Assembly (NCBI RefSeq): GCF_013113835.1
Contig: NZ_VTYQ01000005.1
Location: 248,001 to 312,000, forward strand
DNA: 64,000 nucleotides
Direction: 5' to 3'
Source of the DNA: Vibrio sp. RE88
GTDB lineage: Bacteria > Pseudomonadota > Gammaproteobacteria > Enterobacterales > Vibrionaceae
The position numbers and the translations under genes are program-made. The notes under the pieces are model-generated. The model searched no databases, had not been told where the DNA came from, and was given only the letters and a program-made list of their open reading frames with translations. Below, one piece after another: positions 8,657 to 16,913 of the stretch; positions within the stretch are counted from its first letter, which is position 1, and every line of letters begins with the position of its first letter.

Positions 8657-9556
8657 ATGCTAGTTGGGCTAGATATTGGTGGTACGAAAATAGAAGGTGT
8701 GGGTCTTGGTAAGGAGAGCTATGCAACCCTAGTCAAACATCGTGAACCGACCAATACAGAAAGCTATCAGGGTTTTCTGGAATCGGTATTAGCCGTGATA
8801 AAAGAGGTAGAGAAGCACGGCGAAATCCATTCTATCGGCATCGGATGTTGTGGTTCGGTAGGCAATGATGGCTTGATGCAGGGGGCCAATGTCACCGTGC
8901 TCAATGGTCAGGACTTTATTGGCGATTTAAACCGCTACATTGATGTTCCTGTTGCTTTAGCCAACGATGCTGATTGCCTTGCTTTGTCAGAGTTCAAAGA
9001 TGGGGCTGCGAAAGATGCACAGCATTCGTGTGTTGCTATCATTATTGGCACGGGCTGCGGCTCAGGTGTGGTCATCAATAACGGTTTAGTGACAGGTTTA
9101 AACAAGCTGGGTGGAGAGCTGGGGCACAATCCTTTGCCGGGATACGATAAGGACAAAGATGGTCAGTCTGTTGAGTGTTATTGCGGGTCGTTGAACTGTT
9201 CTGAGTCATTTGTTTCTGGTACCGGATTTGGTCGCTCGTTCTCAGAAAAATACTATTCAGCGGATTCCAAACAAATCATGTCGTTATGTGCCGAGGGCGA
9301 TTTAGATGCGCAACAGCATTTTGATCTCTATTGTGATCAACTGGCGCGCGTGTGTGCGTCCATCGTCAATTTTGTCGATCCAGAAGTGATAGTGCTTGGT
9401 GGAGGCATGTCGAATGTGGAAGCGATTTACCCGCTGGTGAACGATAAGTTGAACTTATACACCTTTAACAAATCTGCAAAAACGCGCATTGTGAAGAATG
9501 TCCATGGTGACTCGTCCGGCGTGCGCGGCGCGGCGTTTTTGCATTCACTTAGCTAA
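8657..9556 (+). CDS. ROK-family sugar kinase (Mak-like fructo/mannokinase)
   Basis: A 299-residue ROK kinase. It shows the N-terminal ATP phosphate-binding motif GLDIGGTKIEG, the ROK signature region ending GGELGHNPLPG, and the zinc site with the histidine of GHNPL plus the cysteines of ECYCGSLNC. The second nucleotide loop is VLGGGMS. Overall it resembles E. coli Mak (ALANDADCLALSE, IIGTGCGSGVVINN blocks). Its position divergent from manA suits phosphorylation of fructose, mannose or an N-acetyl-hexosamine; the sequence alone does not fix the substrate, and NagK-like activity is possible. I chose ATG 8657 because AGAGGA precedes it at good spacing; the longer GTG frame at 8636 has no such site. 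Confidence 0.88.
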   Translation: MLVGLDIGGTKIEGVGLGKESYATLVKHREPTNTESYQGFLESVLAVIKEVEKHGEIHSIGIGCCGSVGNDGLMQGANVTVLNGQDFIGDLNRYIDVPVALANDADCLALSEFKDGAAKDAQHSCVAIIIGTGCGSGVVINNGLVTGLNKLGGELGHNPLPGYDKDKDGQSVECYCGSLNCSESFVSGTGFGRSFSEKYYSADSKQIMSLCAEGDLDAQQHFDLYCDQLARVCASIVNFVDPEVIVLGGGMSNVEAIYPLVNDKLNLYTFNKSAKTRIVKNVHGDSSGVRGAAFLHSLS

Positions 9557-9564
9557 TTCACCAA

Positions 9565-9870
9565 TCATTTAATCGAATAGCTTTTTACATTTGGGTTGAT
9601 CTCTTTTGGCTCGGCTTGAGTTTGGCTGTTGAGAGGCGCCCATTTTAACGCGCCATTGGTTTCAAAATCGTTGGCTTCGGTACAAATCATATAGTGTTCG
9701 CCAACTTGAAGTATTGCGCCCAGAGAATAGCCCTGATCTTGGTAGTAACACACTCGCTTGGCGGCGTCGCTACCATCAATGGCAATGACGGCTTTACCGG
9801 GCGTCGTAATAACGTTCGCTGAAGCGGATGCCGATGCCAGTACCAGCAAAGCGTATAGATTGATGCGCAT
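9565..9870 (-). CDS. Exported DUF1496 family protein (YnjH-like)
   Basis: A 101-residue protein with a clear signal peptide (residues 1-18, cleavage after ASA). The mature part carries the DUF1496 pattern RVCYYQDQGYSLGAILQVG followed by a second cysteine in YMICTEANDF, so the two cysteines may be disulphide bonded in the periplasm. Function is unknown for the family. A strong AGGAGAG Shine-Dalgarno site precedes ATG 9870. It is convergent with the ROK kinase, only 8 bp away, and I see no clear hairpin between them. Confidence 0.8.
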   Translation of the reverse strand: MRINLYALLVLASASASANVITTPGKAVIAIDGSDAAKRVCYYQDQGYSLGAILQVGEHYMICTEANDFETNGALKWAPLNSQTQAEPKEINPNVKSYSIK

Positions 9871-9965
9871 AAACTCTCCTTAGATTAACCATAGGCTATA
9901 GGCGACCAGTTCTGAATCGCAATTAAATCGCTACCTATAAAATATTCGATTGCGTTTGTTTCACT

Positions 9966-10859
9966 TCAGTCTCCATATTTGCGCTGATAACGAGGTAACA
10001 TACTTTCGTTCCCCAGCAAGCCGCCTTGATGCACATAAATGATCGTTTTTTTTGGGTTTTCTGCAGACCAAGATTGCAAACATTGCCACATCATTGGGTC
10101 ATAAAGCAGGTCAAACTCAACATCCGTTTGTTCCAGAAGTTTACGCCAGATTTCATAATCTTGACGATAAAGTTTGCCAAAATGGTGCTTGTTCTCAAGC
10201 TCAAGTACCTGAGGGAAGTCGGTTTCACCGAGCTGTTTAAATTGCGCTATTAAGTAGCCTTTGCCGCCGACACAAGGGCAGGTCAGCACTTTGATGCCAT
10301 GAACTTTTAGAAAGCGATGCAAGTACAATGCTGTTGTGCCAGTACCTGATGGTAGTGCGACGACAAACTCTTTACCTGTTTCGTATCGAGTCCAAGACAG
10401 TATTTCACGGCCAAGTTGCTCAATCCCCAATTGGGCATCGGTGGAGCGACCACCTTCTTCGACGATTAGGCAGGTGGAATCCGGCTGACGGACAGTTTTA
10501 ATGAATTCAGCAGGATGGAGCTTGAGCTCATTGACGGGGATGATGCTGGCACCAAGGTCGAGCGCACCTCGATAGTTACCTATCGGCCTTTCCACTAACC
10601 ATTGGGGAATGTGGTCAACATAAAACTCCAGAGACCAACCTTTGATAGCGCATAGGGCCGCCAATGAGTACAGTGAGTTCGCTTGAGCACTGCCATAGCT
10701 AATCAGTGTGGTGATGTCTGGATAGTTTCCCTCTAACAGTGTCATGAACTTGCGAGCTTTATTGCCACTAAAGTGGCTATGCAGTTGATCATCCCGTTTG
10801 AGGTAAAACGTGGTTCCATCAAATTGGTGCTGTGTTATCGGTGTATCGCAAAGTTTCAT
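9966..10859 (-). CDS. PLP-dependent ACC deaminase / D-cysteine desulfhydrase family protein
   Basis: A 297-residue fold-type II PLP enzyme. The start FYLKRDDQLHSHFSGNKARK matches the family's PLP-lysine block, with the lysine of GNKARK as Schiff base. YGSAQANSLYSLAALC and the glycine-rich PSGTGTTALYL phosphate loop follow. Relatives split D-cysteine to pyruvate, sulphide and ammonia or deaminate 1-aminocyclopropane-1-carboxylate. Bacterial members without plant association are more often desulfhydrases, but the substrate cannot be read off. It is slightly shorter than DcyD (about 328). It is a single gene about 95 bp from the DUF1496 gene, transcribed in the same direction. Confidence 0.85.
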   Translation of the reverse strand: MKLCDTPITQHQFDGTTFYLKRDDQLHSHFSGNKARKFMTLLEGNYPDITTLISYGSAQANSLYSLAALCAIKGWSLEFYVDHIPQWLVERPIGNYRGALDLGASIIPVNELKLHPAEFIKTVRQPDSTCLIVEEGGRSTDAQLGIEQLGREILSWTRYETGKEFVVALPSGTGTTALYLHRFLKVHGIKVLTCPCVGGKGYLIAQFKQLGETDFPQVLELENKHHFGKLYRQDYEIWRKLLEQTDVEFDLLYDPMMWQCLQSWSAENPKKTIIYVHQGGLLGNESMLPRYQRKYGD

Positions 10860-10926
10860 CTGGGTCGTTAAGAGGTAAAATGAATGCTCATCTTACCTGA
10901 TTTCACTTTAAAAGCATGAATATGGA

Positions 10927-12186
10927 TCAAAATAGGATGCGCGCGCTACAGCCTCGGCTAGGGTGATTTTCCAGCTCAAATGACCAGTTATAGCGCTGGC
11001 TTAAATCATCGACGATCAGAAGTCCTAGCCCGTGTCCATCAGCATCGGGCGTTTCACCTAATCCCGGGCCGTCGTCGACAATCACCAACTGCTGCTCGGA
11101 CACGTCTATGGTAATTTCTCCCTCTGCGGTCGCTGCAATCGCATTGCGGATTAAATTGCCCAGAATCATATTCATGACCGCAGGAGTAGCCCTTACGGTA
11201 GGCAGCCCTGAAATCGTGAGTTGGATAGCGATGCTTTTCTCAGTCGCTTGAACGGAATTGGCATCGACAATCGATTGAAGTTCGGCTTCTTCGATGTCTC
11301 GTAGAGGTGCGTCATCGACATTTCGCTCGTAGCGAACGATGGAGAGCAAGGCATCGACCATAGTTGTCATTTGTGTCGTCGCATCTTCTATCCGACTGAT
11401 TTGCCGTTCCTGAAATTCGGAGTGCTCCGAACGAGACAGCAGCTTGTTGGCGCCTTTCACGACGGTAAGTGGCGTGCGCAGCTCATGGCTGGCGTAGCGT
11501 GCAAAGGCTTGTTCACGTTTGAGTGCAAGGTTAAGGTCTTGCCGGTATTGGTTGAGTTGTTCGGTTAATGCTTGAAATTCGTCGGCGGCACCTTCACGAA
11601 TCGCAAAGGGTTGTGTGGCGCTACCCGAGTGGCTTTCCAGCTGTTTAGCGATTTCATTGACGGGTTCAATCAAGCGTGTCGAGAGACGGTATAACAAGGT
11701 ACCAAACATAAACATCAACACTGAAACAAAGCTGATGACAATCACACCAGAATAGATAAACTCATCGGTATCGAATTCAACCTGATCGATCAGAGACAAC
11801 AGAACGACGACTTTCTTTTCACCTTGATCTGTGTAGTAGCCCTTGTAAACCATGTGGCCGTTGGGAGACAACGTGGAGCCAACCTCTCCAAGATAAGTGT
11901 CGTAAGTATCCGTATACTTTCGATAAAAATCAGGCACTAACGATAAGTCGTTATAGGCTCGGGTAAGGGCATCAATCTGAATTTCTCCATCTTCACCGGC
12001 TATAAAACGCGCGACAGCTTCATCTCGGTCAATCAGAATCCTCCGCTCACCCACTCGATCTTCTGACCATTGGAGTGATAGGGTAAAAATGAAGAAAATG
12101 ACGACGCCAATGATGCAGGAAATCGTCGTGAAAAACAGCGCCAATCGACCAGTCAGCGAACGTGTACTAGAGAGAACTCGGTTCAC
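10927..12186 (-). CDS. Sensor histidine kinase, CarS/VprB-like
   Basis: A 419-residue inner-membrane kinase: TM1 about residues 15-38, a periplasmic domain of about 105 residues, TM2 about 145-168, HAMP, a phosphoacceptor block YASHELRTPLTVV with H234, N-box GNLIRNAIAA and G1 box VDDGPGLGE, G2 HGLGLLIVDDL. It starts with GTG, 1 bp after the stop codon of the response regulator upstream, so the two form one transcript. The pair resembles V. cholerae CarRS (VprAB), which responds to cationic peptides, bile and calcium and controls lipid A modification. That assignment rests on the regulator's resemblance and on the divergent glycosylation cassette, and is an inference. Confidence 0.88.
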   Translation of the reverse strand: MNRVLSSTRSLTGRLALFFTTISCIIGVVIFFIFTLSLQWSEDRVGERRILIDRDEAVARFIAGEDGEIQIDALTRAYNDLSLVPDFYRKYTDTYDTYLGEVGSTLSPNGHMVYKGYYTDQGEKKVVVLLSLIDQVEFDTDEFIYSGVIVISFVSVLMFMFGTLLYRLSTRLIEPVNEIAKQLESHSGSATQPFAIREGAADEFQALTEQLNQYRQDLNLALKREQAFARYASHELRTPLTVVKGANKLLSRSEHSEFQERQISRIEDATTQMTTMVDALLSIVRYERNVDDAPLRDIEEAELQSIVDANSVQATEKSIAIQLTISGLPTVRATPAVMNMILGNLIRNAIAATAEGEITIDVSEQQLVIVDDGPGLGETPDADGHGLGLLIVDDLSQRYNWSFELENHPSRGCSARILF

Positions 12187-12187
12187 G

Positions 12188-12862
12188 TTAGACGTCCTCT
12201 AAACGAAAGCCAATTTTGGGTAAGGTGGTCAACATGGGGTGAGCAAATGGTTTGTCGAGCTGGTTACGTAACTGATAGATATGACTTCGCAGGACGTCAT
12301 TGTTGGGTTCTTTTTCTTGCCAAAGCTTTTCAGAAATCTCTTGGCGAGTAAGAATCTCTGGCGCTTTATGACATAGTGCCTCAAGGATGGTGTAGGTGGT
12401 CGGATTGAGTGCGAGTAACTTGCCTTCTCGAAACGCTTGACGCGTTTTTTGATCGATTTTCAGGCTGCCAAAACTCAATACGGTGTTGGCGACCTGTCCC
12501 CGATAGCGCTTTACCAACGCATGCATACGGGCTTCAAGAATCTCCAAATCAAAAGGTTTGGTGAGGTAATCATCGGCACCGTGCTCAAACCCCTTGAGCA
12601 TGTCTTCTCGATTATCCAGAGCAGTAAGCATCAAAATGGGAGTATTGTTGCCTGCTTCGCGGAGTTTATTGCATACCGTTAAGCCGTCCATTCTCGGTAG
12701 CATCAAGTCTAATAAAATCAGGTCAAAGTTCTCGCTGAGTGCAAGTTGTAAACCCAGCTCGCCATTGTCTGCGTAGTCAAGCTCCATCCCCATACTTTCG
12801 AAGTAATCAAACAGAATACCGGCTACTTCCCGGTTGTCTTCGACCAATAAAATTTTGTTCAT
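12188..12862 (-). CDS. OmpR-family response regulator, CarR/VprA-like
   Basis: A 224-residue two-domain regulator. The receiver shows E8/D9, phosphoacceptor D52 in LILLDLMLP, T of MLTALD and K of DDYLTKPFD. The C-terminal winged helix includes LNPTTYTILEALC, ILTRQEISEKLW and the recognition region NDVLRSHIYQLRNQLDKPF, ending LPKIGFRLEDV. It resembles V. cholerae CarR/VprA in remembered sequence (DYFESMGMELDYADNGELGLQLA). I chose ATG 12862 (MNKILLVEDN) rather than the longer frame from 12937 because the receiver begins there. It is transcribed away from a gtrB-like gene about 200 bp away; an 8-bp inverted repeat lies between them. Confidence 0.9.
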   Translation of the reverse strand: MNKILLVEDNREVAGILFDYFESMGMELDYADNGELGLQLALSENFDLILLDLMLPRMDGLTVCNKLREAGNNTPILMLTALDNREDMLKGFEHGADDYLTKPFDLEILEARMHALVKRYRGQVANTVLSFGSLKIDQKTRQAFREGKLLALNPTTYTILEALCHKAPEILTRQEISEKLWQEKEPNNDVLRSHIYQLRNQLDKPFAHPMLTTLPKIGFRLEDV

Positions 12863-12914
12863 GTAACGGCTCTCTATTTCTGTGGCCTTATGACAGCAAA
12901 ACCTGCGTGGAAAA

Positions 12915-12940
12915 AACGTGAACAACATCGTTTTCACGTT
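12915..12940. promoter_or_regulatory. Inverted repeat in the divergent regulator/gtr control region
   Basis: AACGTGAA (12915-12922), 10-nt spacer, TTCACGTT (12933-12940): a perfect 8-bp inverted repeat 53-78 bp upstream of the response-regulator start. Position fits an operator or promoter element for the two-component genes or the divergent gtr genes; the protein that binds is unknown. Confidence 0.4.
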
Positions 12941-13064
12941 GCGATTGATAATCTGCCAAAAAGTCGCAGAGGCTGGGTGGAACAGCGAGTTAGGATTCCA
13001 TCTCAGTCTCTTTTAGATAATCAATACGTATAGTGAAGCATCTCATGGTACGTATGCAACTATA

Positions 13065-14078
13065 GTGAGTCTTGCTATGGGGCTAGTCAATTCGGTACCA
13101 AACAGACTAAAAGCAGTGACATTATCGGTCATTGTTCCTTACTACAACGAAGCAGAGGTTTTACCTGAGCTGCACCAGCGGTTAACTGAGGTGCTGAGCG
13201 CTTTGCCAGATTCGAGCGAAATCATCTATGTGGACGATGGCAGCAGCGACGACAGCTTACAGTTGGTCGAATCCTTTACCGCTGAAAGTTGTACGATTCG
13301 CAGTATTGGGCTGAGCCGCAACTTTGGCAAAGAGGCAGCCATGAGCGCTGGGCTGGAGCATTCTCGTGGGCTGGCGGTGATACTTATTGATGCTGATCTG
13401 CAAGACCCGCCCGAGTTGATTCCTCAAATGCTAGCCAAGTGGCGCGAGGGCTATGACGTGGTCAATATGCAGCGTACGGAAAGACAAGGGGAAACTTGGT
13501 TTAAACGAGCCTCTGCTGCCGCGTTCTATCGTTTGCTCAATACACTCGTCAAATCGGACATTCCAGAAAATGTGGGTGATTTTAGGTTGTTAAGTCGTGA
13601 AGTGGTGGATCACATAAACCAACTGCCTGAGCGCAATCGTTATATGAAGGGTATCTTCGTTTGGCCGGGATTTAAACAAACGACGTTGCCTTTTCAACGT
13701 GATGCGCGTTTCTGTGGCGAGACCAAATGGAATTACCTCAAGCTGATCGGGCTGGCGGTGGACGGCATCACTTCGTTTTCTATTAAACCACTGCGCTTGG
13801 CCACCTTGCTTGGCGTTCTGATTGCTGGAAGTGCTTTTGGGTACGGTGCTTTTATCGTGTTTAAAACTCTGCTTTTTGGTGAAGCAGTCACAGGTTACCC
13901 GTCAATGATGGTGGTCCAACTCGCTTTGGGAGGGATTCAACTGCTCTGCATTGGTGTGCTTGGGGAGTATATCGGCCGCATTTTTATTGAATCCAAAGGG
14001 CGACCGCTTTATTTGGTTCAATCCGTCAATGAGAAACCAGCAACCACTCAATATCAACAATTGGAGAAACGCGCGTGA
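13065..14078 (+). CDS. GtrB/ArnC-like undecaprenyl-phosphate glycosyltransferase (GT2)
   Basis: A protein of about 337 residues. The N-terminal GT-A domain starts VTLSVIVPYYNEAEVLPEL and includes IIYVDDGSSDDS and the metal-binding DADLQDPP (D109, D111). DFRLLSREVV and ERNRYMKGIFVW are typical of the GtrB/DPM1 group. Two C-terminal TM helices (about 245-268 and 282-305) hold it at the inner membrane, where such enzymes charge undecaprenyl phosphate with a hexose from a nucleotide sugar. It starts a three-gene coupled operon with a GT-C transferase and a GtrA-like protein, the layout of O-antigen or lipid glycosylation cassettes. Start is uncertain: GTG 13065 or ATG 13077, neither with a clear ribosome site. 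The sugar (glucose, aminoarabinose or other) cannot be told from sequence. Confidence 0.88.
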   Translation: MSLAMGLVNSVPNRLKAVTLSVIVPYYNEAEVLPELHQRLTEVLSALPDSSEIIYVDDGSSDDSLQLVESFTAESCTIRSIGLSRNFGKEAAMSAGLEHSRGLAVILIDADLQDPPELIPQMLAKWREGYDVVNMQRTERQGETWFKRASAAAFYRLLNTLVKSDIPENVGDFRLLSREVVDHINQLPERNRYMKGIFVWPGFKQTTLPFQRDARFCGETKWNYLKLIGLAVDGITSFSIKPLRLATLLGVLIAGSAFGYGAFIVFKTLLFGEAVTGYPSMMVVQLALGGIQLLCIGVLGEYIGRIFIESKGRPLYLVQSVNEKPATTQYQQLEKRA

Positions 14079-15478
14079 GTTTTAACCGAGTCCACCTATG
14101 GGCGCTGCTTGGCGTTGCATTACTTATTCGCTTGTTGAGTTTAGGTGCTTACCCGCTGATGGATACGACAGAGGCTCGCTACGGTGAAATGGCGCGTCTG
14201 ATGATTGAAACCAATAACTGGGTCACTCCGCAGTTTGACTATGGCGTGCCTTTTTGGGGTAAGCCGCCCTTATTCACTTGGTTAAGTGCTGGTGGTATCG
14301 AATTGTTTGGTATTAATGAGTTTGCGGTGCGTGCTCCCCATTGGTTAGCTGGAGTCATAGTCATCGCTTTGATGGCGTACTTTGCAAATCGACAAGGCTT
14401 TAGTGGGCTGATCACAGCGCTGGTTTTAGCCACGTGCGGTATTTTTTCCATTGCGGCAGGCGCGGTGATGACGGATATGGCGCTGACGTTAGGGCTGTCG
14501 CTCGCGATGATAGGTTTTTACTTGTGCTGGCAAGGCTCTAAGCCTTGGGGGTATTTCGGCTTTGTTGGCTTGGCGATTGGCTTACTGGCAAAGGGACCAC
14601 TGGTTATTGTCTTGATGGGCTTAGCGGTTGTGCCATGGTTGGTGATTCAACATGGTTTGCTGGGTGCATTCAAAGTGCTTTGGCAACGCTTTCCAGTTTT
14701 GGGAGGCAGTCTACTTATGCTGATTATCGCTCTGCCATGGTATTTCGCCGCTGAAGCGGCAACCCCAGGTTTTCTAGATTACTTTATTGTTGGCGAACAC
14801 TTTAACCGTTTTCTGGTGAGTGGCTGGCAGGGCGATCTCTACGGCACAGCGCACGATGAACCGAGAGGAACCATCTGGCTGTTCTGGCTCTATTCAGCAG
14901 CGCCATGGTCGATAGTATTGCCCGTCGTTTTTTGGCTAAAACGCAAACAGTTGGGGCGAGACATCGCACTCAAAGATGGCATCTTTAGTTTTCTCGTGTG
15001 CTGGATGCTCGCTCCTATGCTGCTATTTACCTTTTCAGGCAACATTCTTCCTGCTTACGTGTTACCGGGTGTTCCCGCGATTGGAATGCTTATGGCGATA
15101 CTGCTCTCGGATGTGCAAGAGGATAAGAAGTGGTTCAAAGTAACGGCAGGTATTTTGCCGTGCTTGTTAATTGCCGCTGTTATCTACATTCAGCTAGGAG
15201 TAGGGGATCGTAAAAGTGACAAGGTTATTTTCCGTAATGCTGATCCTCAGGTAGTAACGTATTACGTAGGGAACCGCCCGTTCTCAGGTCAGTTCTACAG
15301 CCATGGTCAGGCCAAGCAGCTCACAGACAGTTCTGTTCTGAATCGATTGGATAAGGTTCAGTTGATTGGTGAGAAGAGTCAGGTGGAGCAACTGGTCAAA
15401 GAGAAGAAGATGAGTTGCGCGATTGATTTTGTCGCCGAGAGCAAACGTGCATTATATCGATGTGATCGAAACTCATGA
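14075..15478 (+). CDS. ArnT-like GT-C (GT39/PMT-2 type) membrane glycosyltransferase
   Basis: A 467-residue polytopic protein with roughly ten membrane helices. Its first periplasmic loop carries the acidic signature of GT-C enzymes using polyprenyl-phosphate sugars: YPLMDTTEARYGEMARLMIE, followed by PPLFTWLSAGGIELFG, as in ArnT and protein mannosyltransferases. It should transfer the lipid-linked sugar made by the GtrB-like gene to an acceptor on the periplasmic side: lipid A, O-antigen or another glycan. It is shorter than E. coli ArnT (550), so the C-terminal periplasmic domain is reduced. Start GTG overlaps the upstream stop (GTGA), and its own stop overlaps the next ATG, so the operon is translationally coupled. 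Confidence 0.88.
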   Translation: MSFNRVHLWALLGVALLIRLLSLGAYPLMDTTEARYGEMARLMIETNNWVTPQFDYGVPFWGKPPLFTWLSAGGIELFGINEFAVRAPHWLAGVIVIALMAYFANRQGFSGLITALVLATCGIFSIAAGAVMTDMALTLGLSLAMIGFYLCWQGSKPWGYFGFVGLAIGLLAKGPLVIVLMGLAVVPWLVIQHGLLGAFKVLWQRFPVLGGSLLMLIIALPWYFAAEAATPGFLDYFIVGEHFNRFLVSGWQGDLYGTAHDEPRGTIWLFWLYSAAPWSIVLPVVFWLKRKQLGRDIALKDGIFSFLVCWMLAPMLLFTFSGNILPAYVLPGVPAIGMLMAILLSDVQEDKKWFKVTAGILPCLLIAAVIYIQLGVGDRKSDKVIFRNADPQVVTYYVGNRPFSGQFYSHGQAKQLTDSSVLNRLDKVQLIGEKSQVEQLVKEKKMSCAIDFVAESKRALYRCDRNS

Positions 15479-15885
15479 TCAACAAATTATGGCGTTTTGC
15501 CCTAGTCGGGGGCGTTGGCTTTATCGCTGATGCCTCTCTTTTTGCCTTACTGTTTTATGCTATTGGGTTGCCGATATTGGACTCGCGTATTGTGGCTTTT
15601 CTCTTTGCGGCAACGGTAACTTGGTTAGGCAATCGTGTTTTTACCTTTGAGAGTCGAAATCCATCTGGGAAATTCTCGCAGTGGGTAAAATTTATGGGGT
15701 GTGCCATGTTTTCCGCTTTGCCCAATTTCGGAGTATTCAAACTCACCAGTTATTACTGGGGAAGTGAAGGCGTGTTGGCGATGTTCGCACTGGCTTTGGG
15801 TGTGCTTGCTGGAATGTTGAGTAATTTTTTGCTGAGTCATTGGTGGGTATTTCGTACTCAACGTCACTTACAAACTGAGCGGTAG
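15475..15885 (+). CDS. GtrA-like membrane protein (putative lipid-linked sugar flippase)
   Basis: A 136-residue protein with four hydrophobic helices and the GtrA-family features FALVGGVGFIADASLFALL at the N-terminus, the VTWLGNRVFTFES block in the middle and NFLLSHWWVFR near the end. GtrA-type proteins are thought to flip undecaprenyl-phosphate sugar to the periplasm. It overlaps the preceding gene by ATGA. Having GtrB, a GT-C transferase and GtrA in order makes a complete glycosyl-transfer system. A terminator follows within 10 bp. Confidence 0.88.
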   Translation: MINKLWRFALVGGVGFIADASLFALLFYAIGLPILDSRIVAFLFAATVTWLGNRVFTFESRNPSGKFSQWVKFMGCAMFSALPNFGVFKLTSYYWGSEGVLAMFALALGVLAGMLSNFLLSHWWVFRTQRHLQTER

Positions 15886-15891
15886 TAGCAA

Positions 15892-15926
15892 ATAAAAAAA
15901 GCCCAGAGCAAACTGGCTCTGGGCTG
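15892..15926 (+). terminator. Intrinsic terminator of the gtr-like operon
   Basis: GCCCAGAGC / GCTCTGGGC hairpin (15901-15924) after an A-run. The plus-strand T tail is weak, but the A-run gives a good T tail on the minus strand; likely ends the operon. Confidence 0.55.
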
Positions 15927-16122
15927 ATACAAAACATAGGAGTTAATAAGAAAAAGCAGCGTAAATTAGTAGTGTCAGTCAAGAAAACAAGTTTTACGGC
16001 CTGTAAACTTAAGAAGGCTCTGCTAACTACACTTATTCAGACTTTCTTTATTCAATTCAGTTCCATTCACAGTGAAAATTTTTTTAATTTTTTCTTCAGA
16101 GGCTTACAACACATAACTTGCA

Positions 16123-16140
16123 ATCTGGTCGGACCAATCT
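16123..16140. promoter_or_regulatory. Candidate FadR operator upstream of psrA-like gene and fadE
   Basis: The core TGGTCGGACCA (16126-16136) is a perfect palindrome inside ATCTGGTCGGACCAATCT, matching the FadR operator pattern (ANCTGGTCNGACNNGTT type). It lies about 85-100 bp upstream of the TetR gene start, so acyl-CoA-responsive FadR control of the psrA-fadE unit is likely. The rest of the 15886-16221 gap holds the gtr terminator, AT-rich sequence and the second repeat listed next. Confidence 0.65.
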
Positions 16141-16190
16141 TCAAAAATGTGATGTTAAAAACTTGTTGGTTAATTGTTTCGGTTGTATAT

Positions 16191-16208
16191 TTCAAACAGT
16201 TGTTTAAT
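16191..16208. promoter_or_regulatory. Candidate PsrA-type autoregulatory operator
   Basis: AAACA-GT-TGTTT (16194-16205), a perfect 5-bp inverted repeat in TTCAAACAGTTGTTTAAT. It sits 14-30 bp upstream of the TetR-family start, where a TetR autorepressor would bind. It resembles the GAAAC-N4-GTTTC pattern known for Pseudomonas PsrA only loosely. Confidence 0.4.
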
Positions 16209-16221
16209 ACGAGTGATTGAA

Positions 16222-16848
16222 ATGTCGATGAGAAATACGACCAAAGAGAAAATCCTAGATGTTGCGGAAGCTCTGTTTGCTGAACATGGTTTCAATGACA
16301 CGTCATTGCGCACGATTACCAGCAAAGCGGGTGTCAACCTGGCTTCTGTGAACTATCACTTTGGCGACAAGAAAACTCTGGTTAGAGCGGTTTTAAACCG
16401 TTATCTGGAAGCTTTCATGCCAGCGGTTCAAGATGCGTTGATCAATCTTAATCTTAATGAAAGCTACGAAATGGCGGATGTGTTTGAATCGCTAAGAGGG
16501 CCACTGCGTGCACTCAACGATGTAAGACCGAATGGAACCAGCCGTTTTATGTTGTTGATTGGTCGTGGCTATACCGATGTGCAAGGCCACTTACGTTGGT
16601 TCATCACCACTCGCTATCAGGATGCGTTATCTCTGTTTACTCAGTCAGTGATGAAAGCGAATCCTAAGCTGTCTCAGGAAGAATTATTTTGGCGACTTCA
16701 TTTCACGCTGGGTACGTGTGTATTCACTATGGCTTCAAGCCAAGCGTTAATAGAAATCGCAGAAAATGCATACGGAAAGCAGATGGACGCGAAATCTGTT
16801 GTCGATCAGCTTATTCCATACTTAGCCGCAGGCGTAGCGGCTGAGTAA
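16222..16848 (+). CDS. psrA: TetR-family transcriptional regulator, PsrA-like
   Basis: A 208-residue regulator. The N-terminal TetR helix-turn-helix spans about residues 5-50 (KILDVAEALFAEHGF, TSLRTITSKAGVNLASVNYHFGDKKTL). The C-terminal domain should bind a ligand; in PsrA proteins of gamma-proteobacteria the ligand is a long-chain fatty acid or acyl-CoA, which releases repression of fatty-acid degradation genes. Its placement directly upstream of fadE (65 bp) and near fabV supports this identity. I chose ATG 16222; ATG 16228 is also possible, and the longer frame from 16174 lacks a ribosome site. The two candidate operators upstream suggest joint FadR and self control. Confidence 0.75.
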   Translation: MSMRNTTKEKILDVAEALFAEHGFNDTSLRTITSKAGVNLASVNYHFGDKKTLVRAVLNRYLEAFMPAVQDALINLNLNESYEMADVFESLRGPLRALNDVRPNGTSRFMLLIGRGYTDVQGHLRWFITTRYQDALSLFTQSVMKANPKLSQEELFWRLHFTLGTCVFTMASSQALIEIAENAYGKQMDAKSVVDQLIPYLAAGVAAE

Positions 16849-16913
16849 CACAAAAATCGAAACATAAAACAAATATAAATTGGACCACCAACTGTGAACA
16901 AAAGGATCTGATT

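Noticed and set aside
15972..16220. 82-codon frame before the TetR gene
   Set aside because: Overlaps the candidate FadR operator and promoter, has no ribosome site, and its lysine/phenylalanine-rich composition reflects AT-rich DNA.
16849..16913. Second FadR site between the TetR gene and fadE (TTGGACCACCAA)
   Set aside because: Only a loose match, not a palindrome with the right core; fadE is probably transcribed from the upstream promoter.
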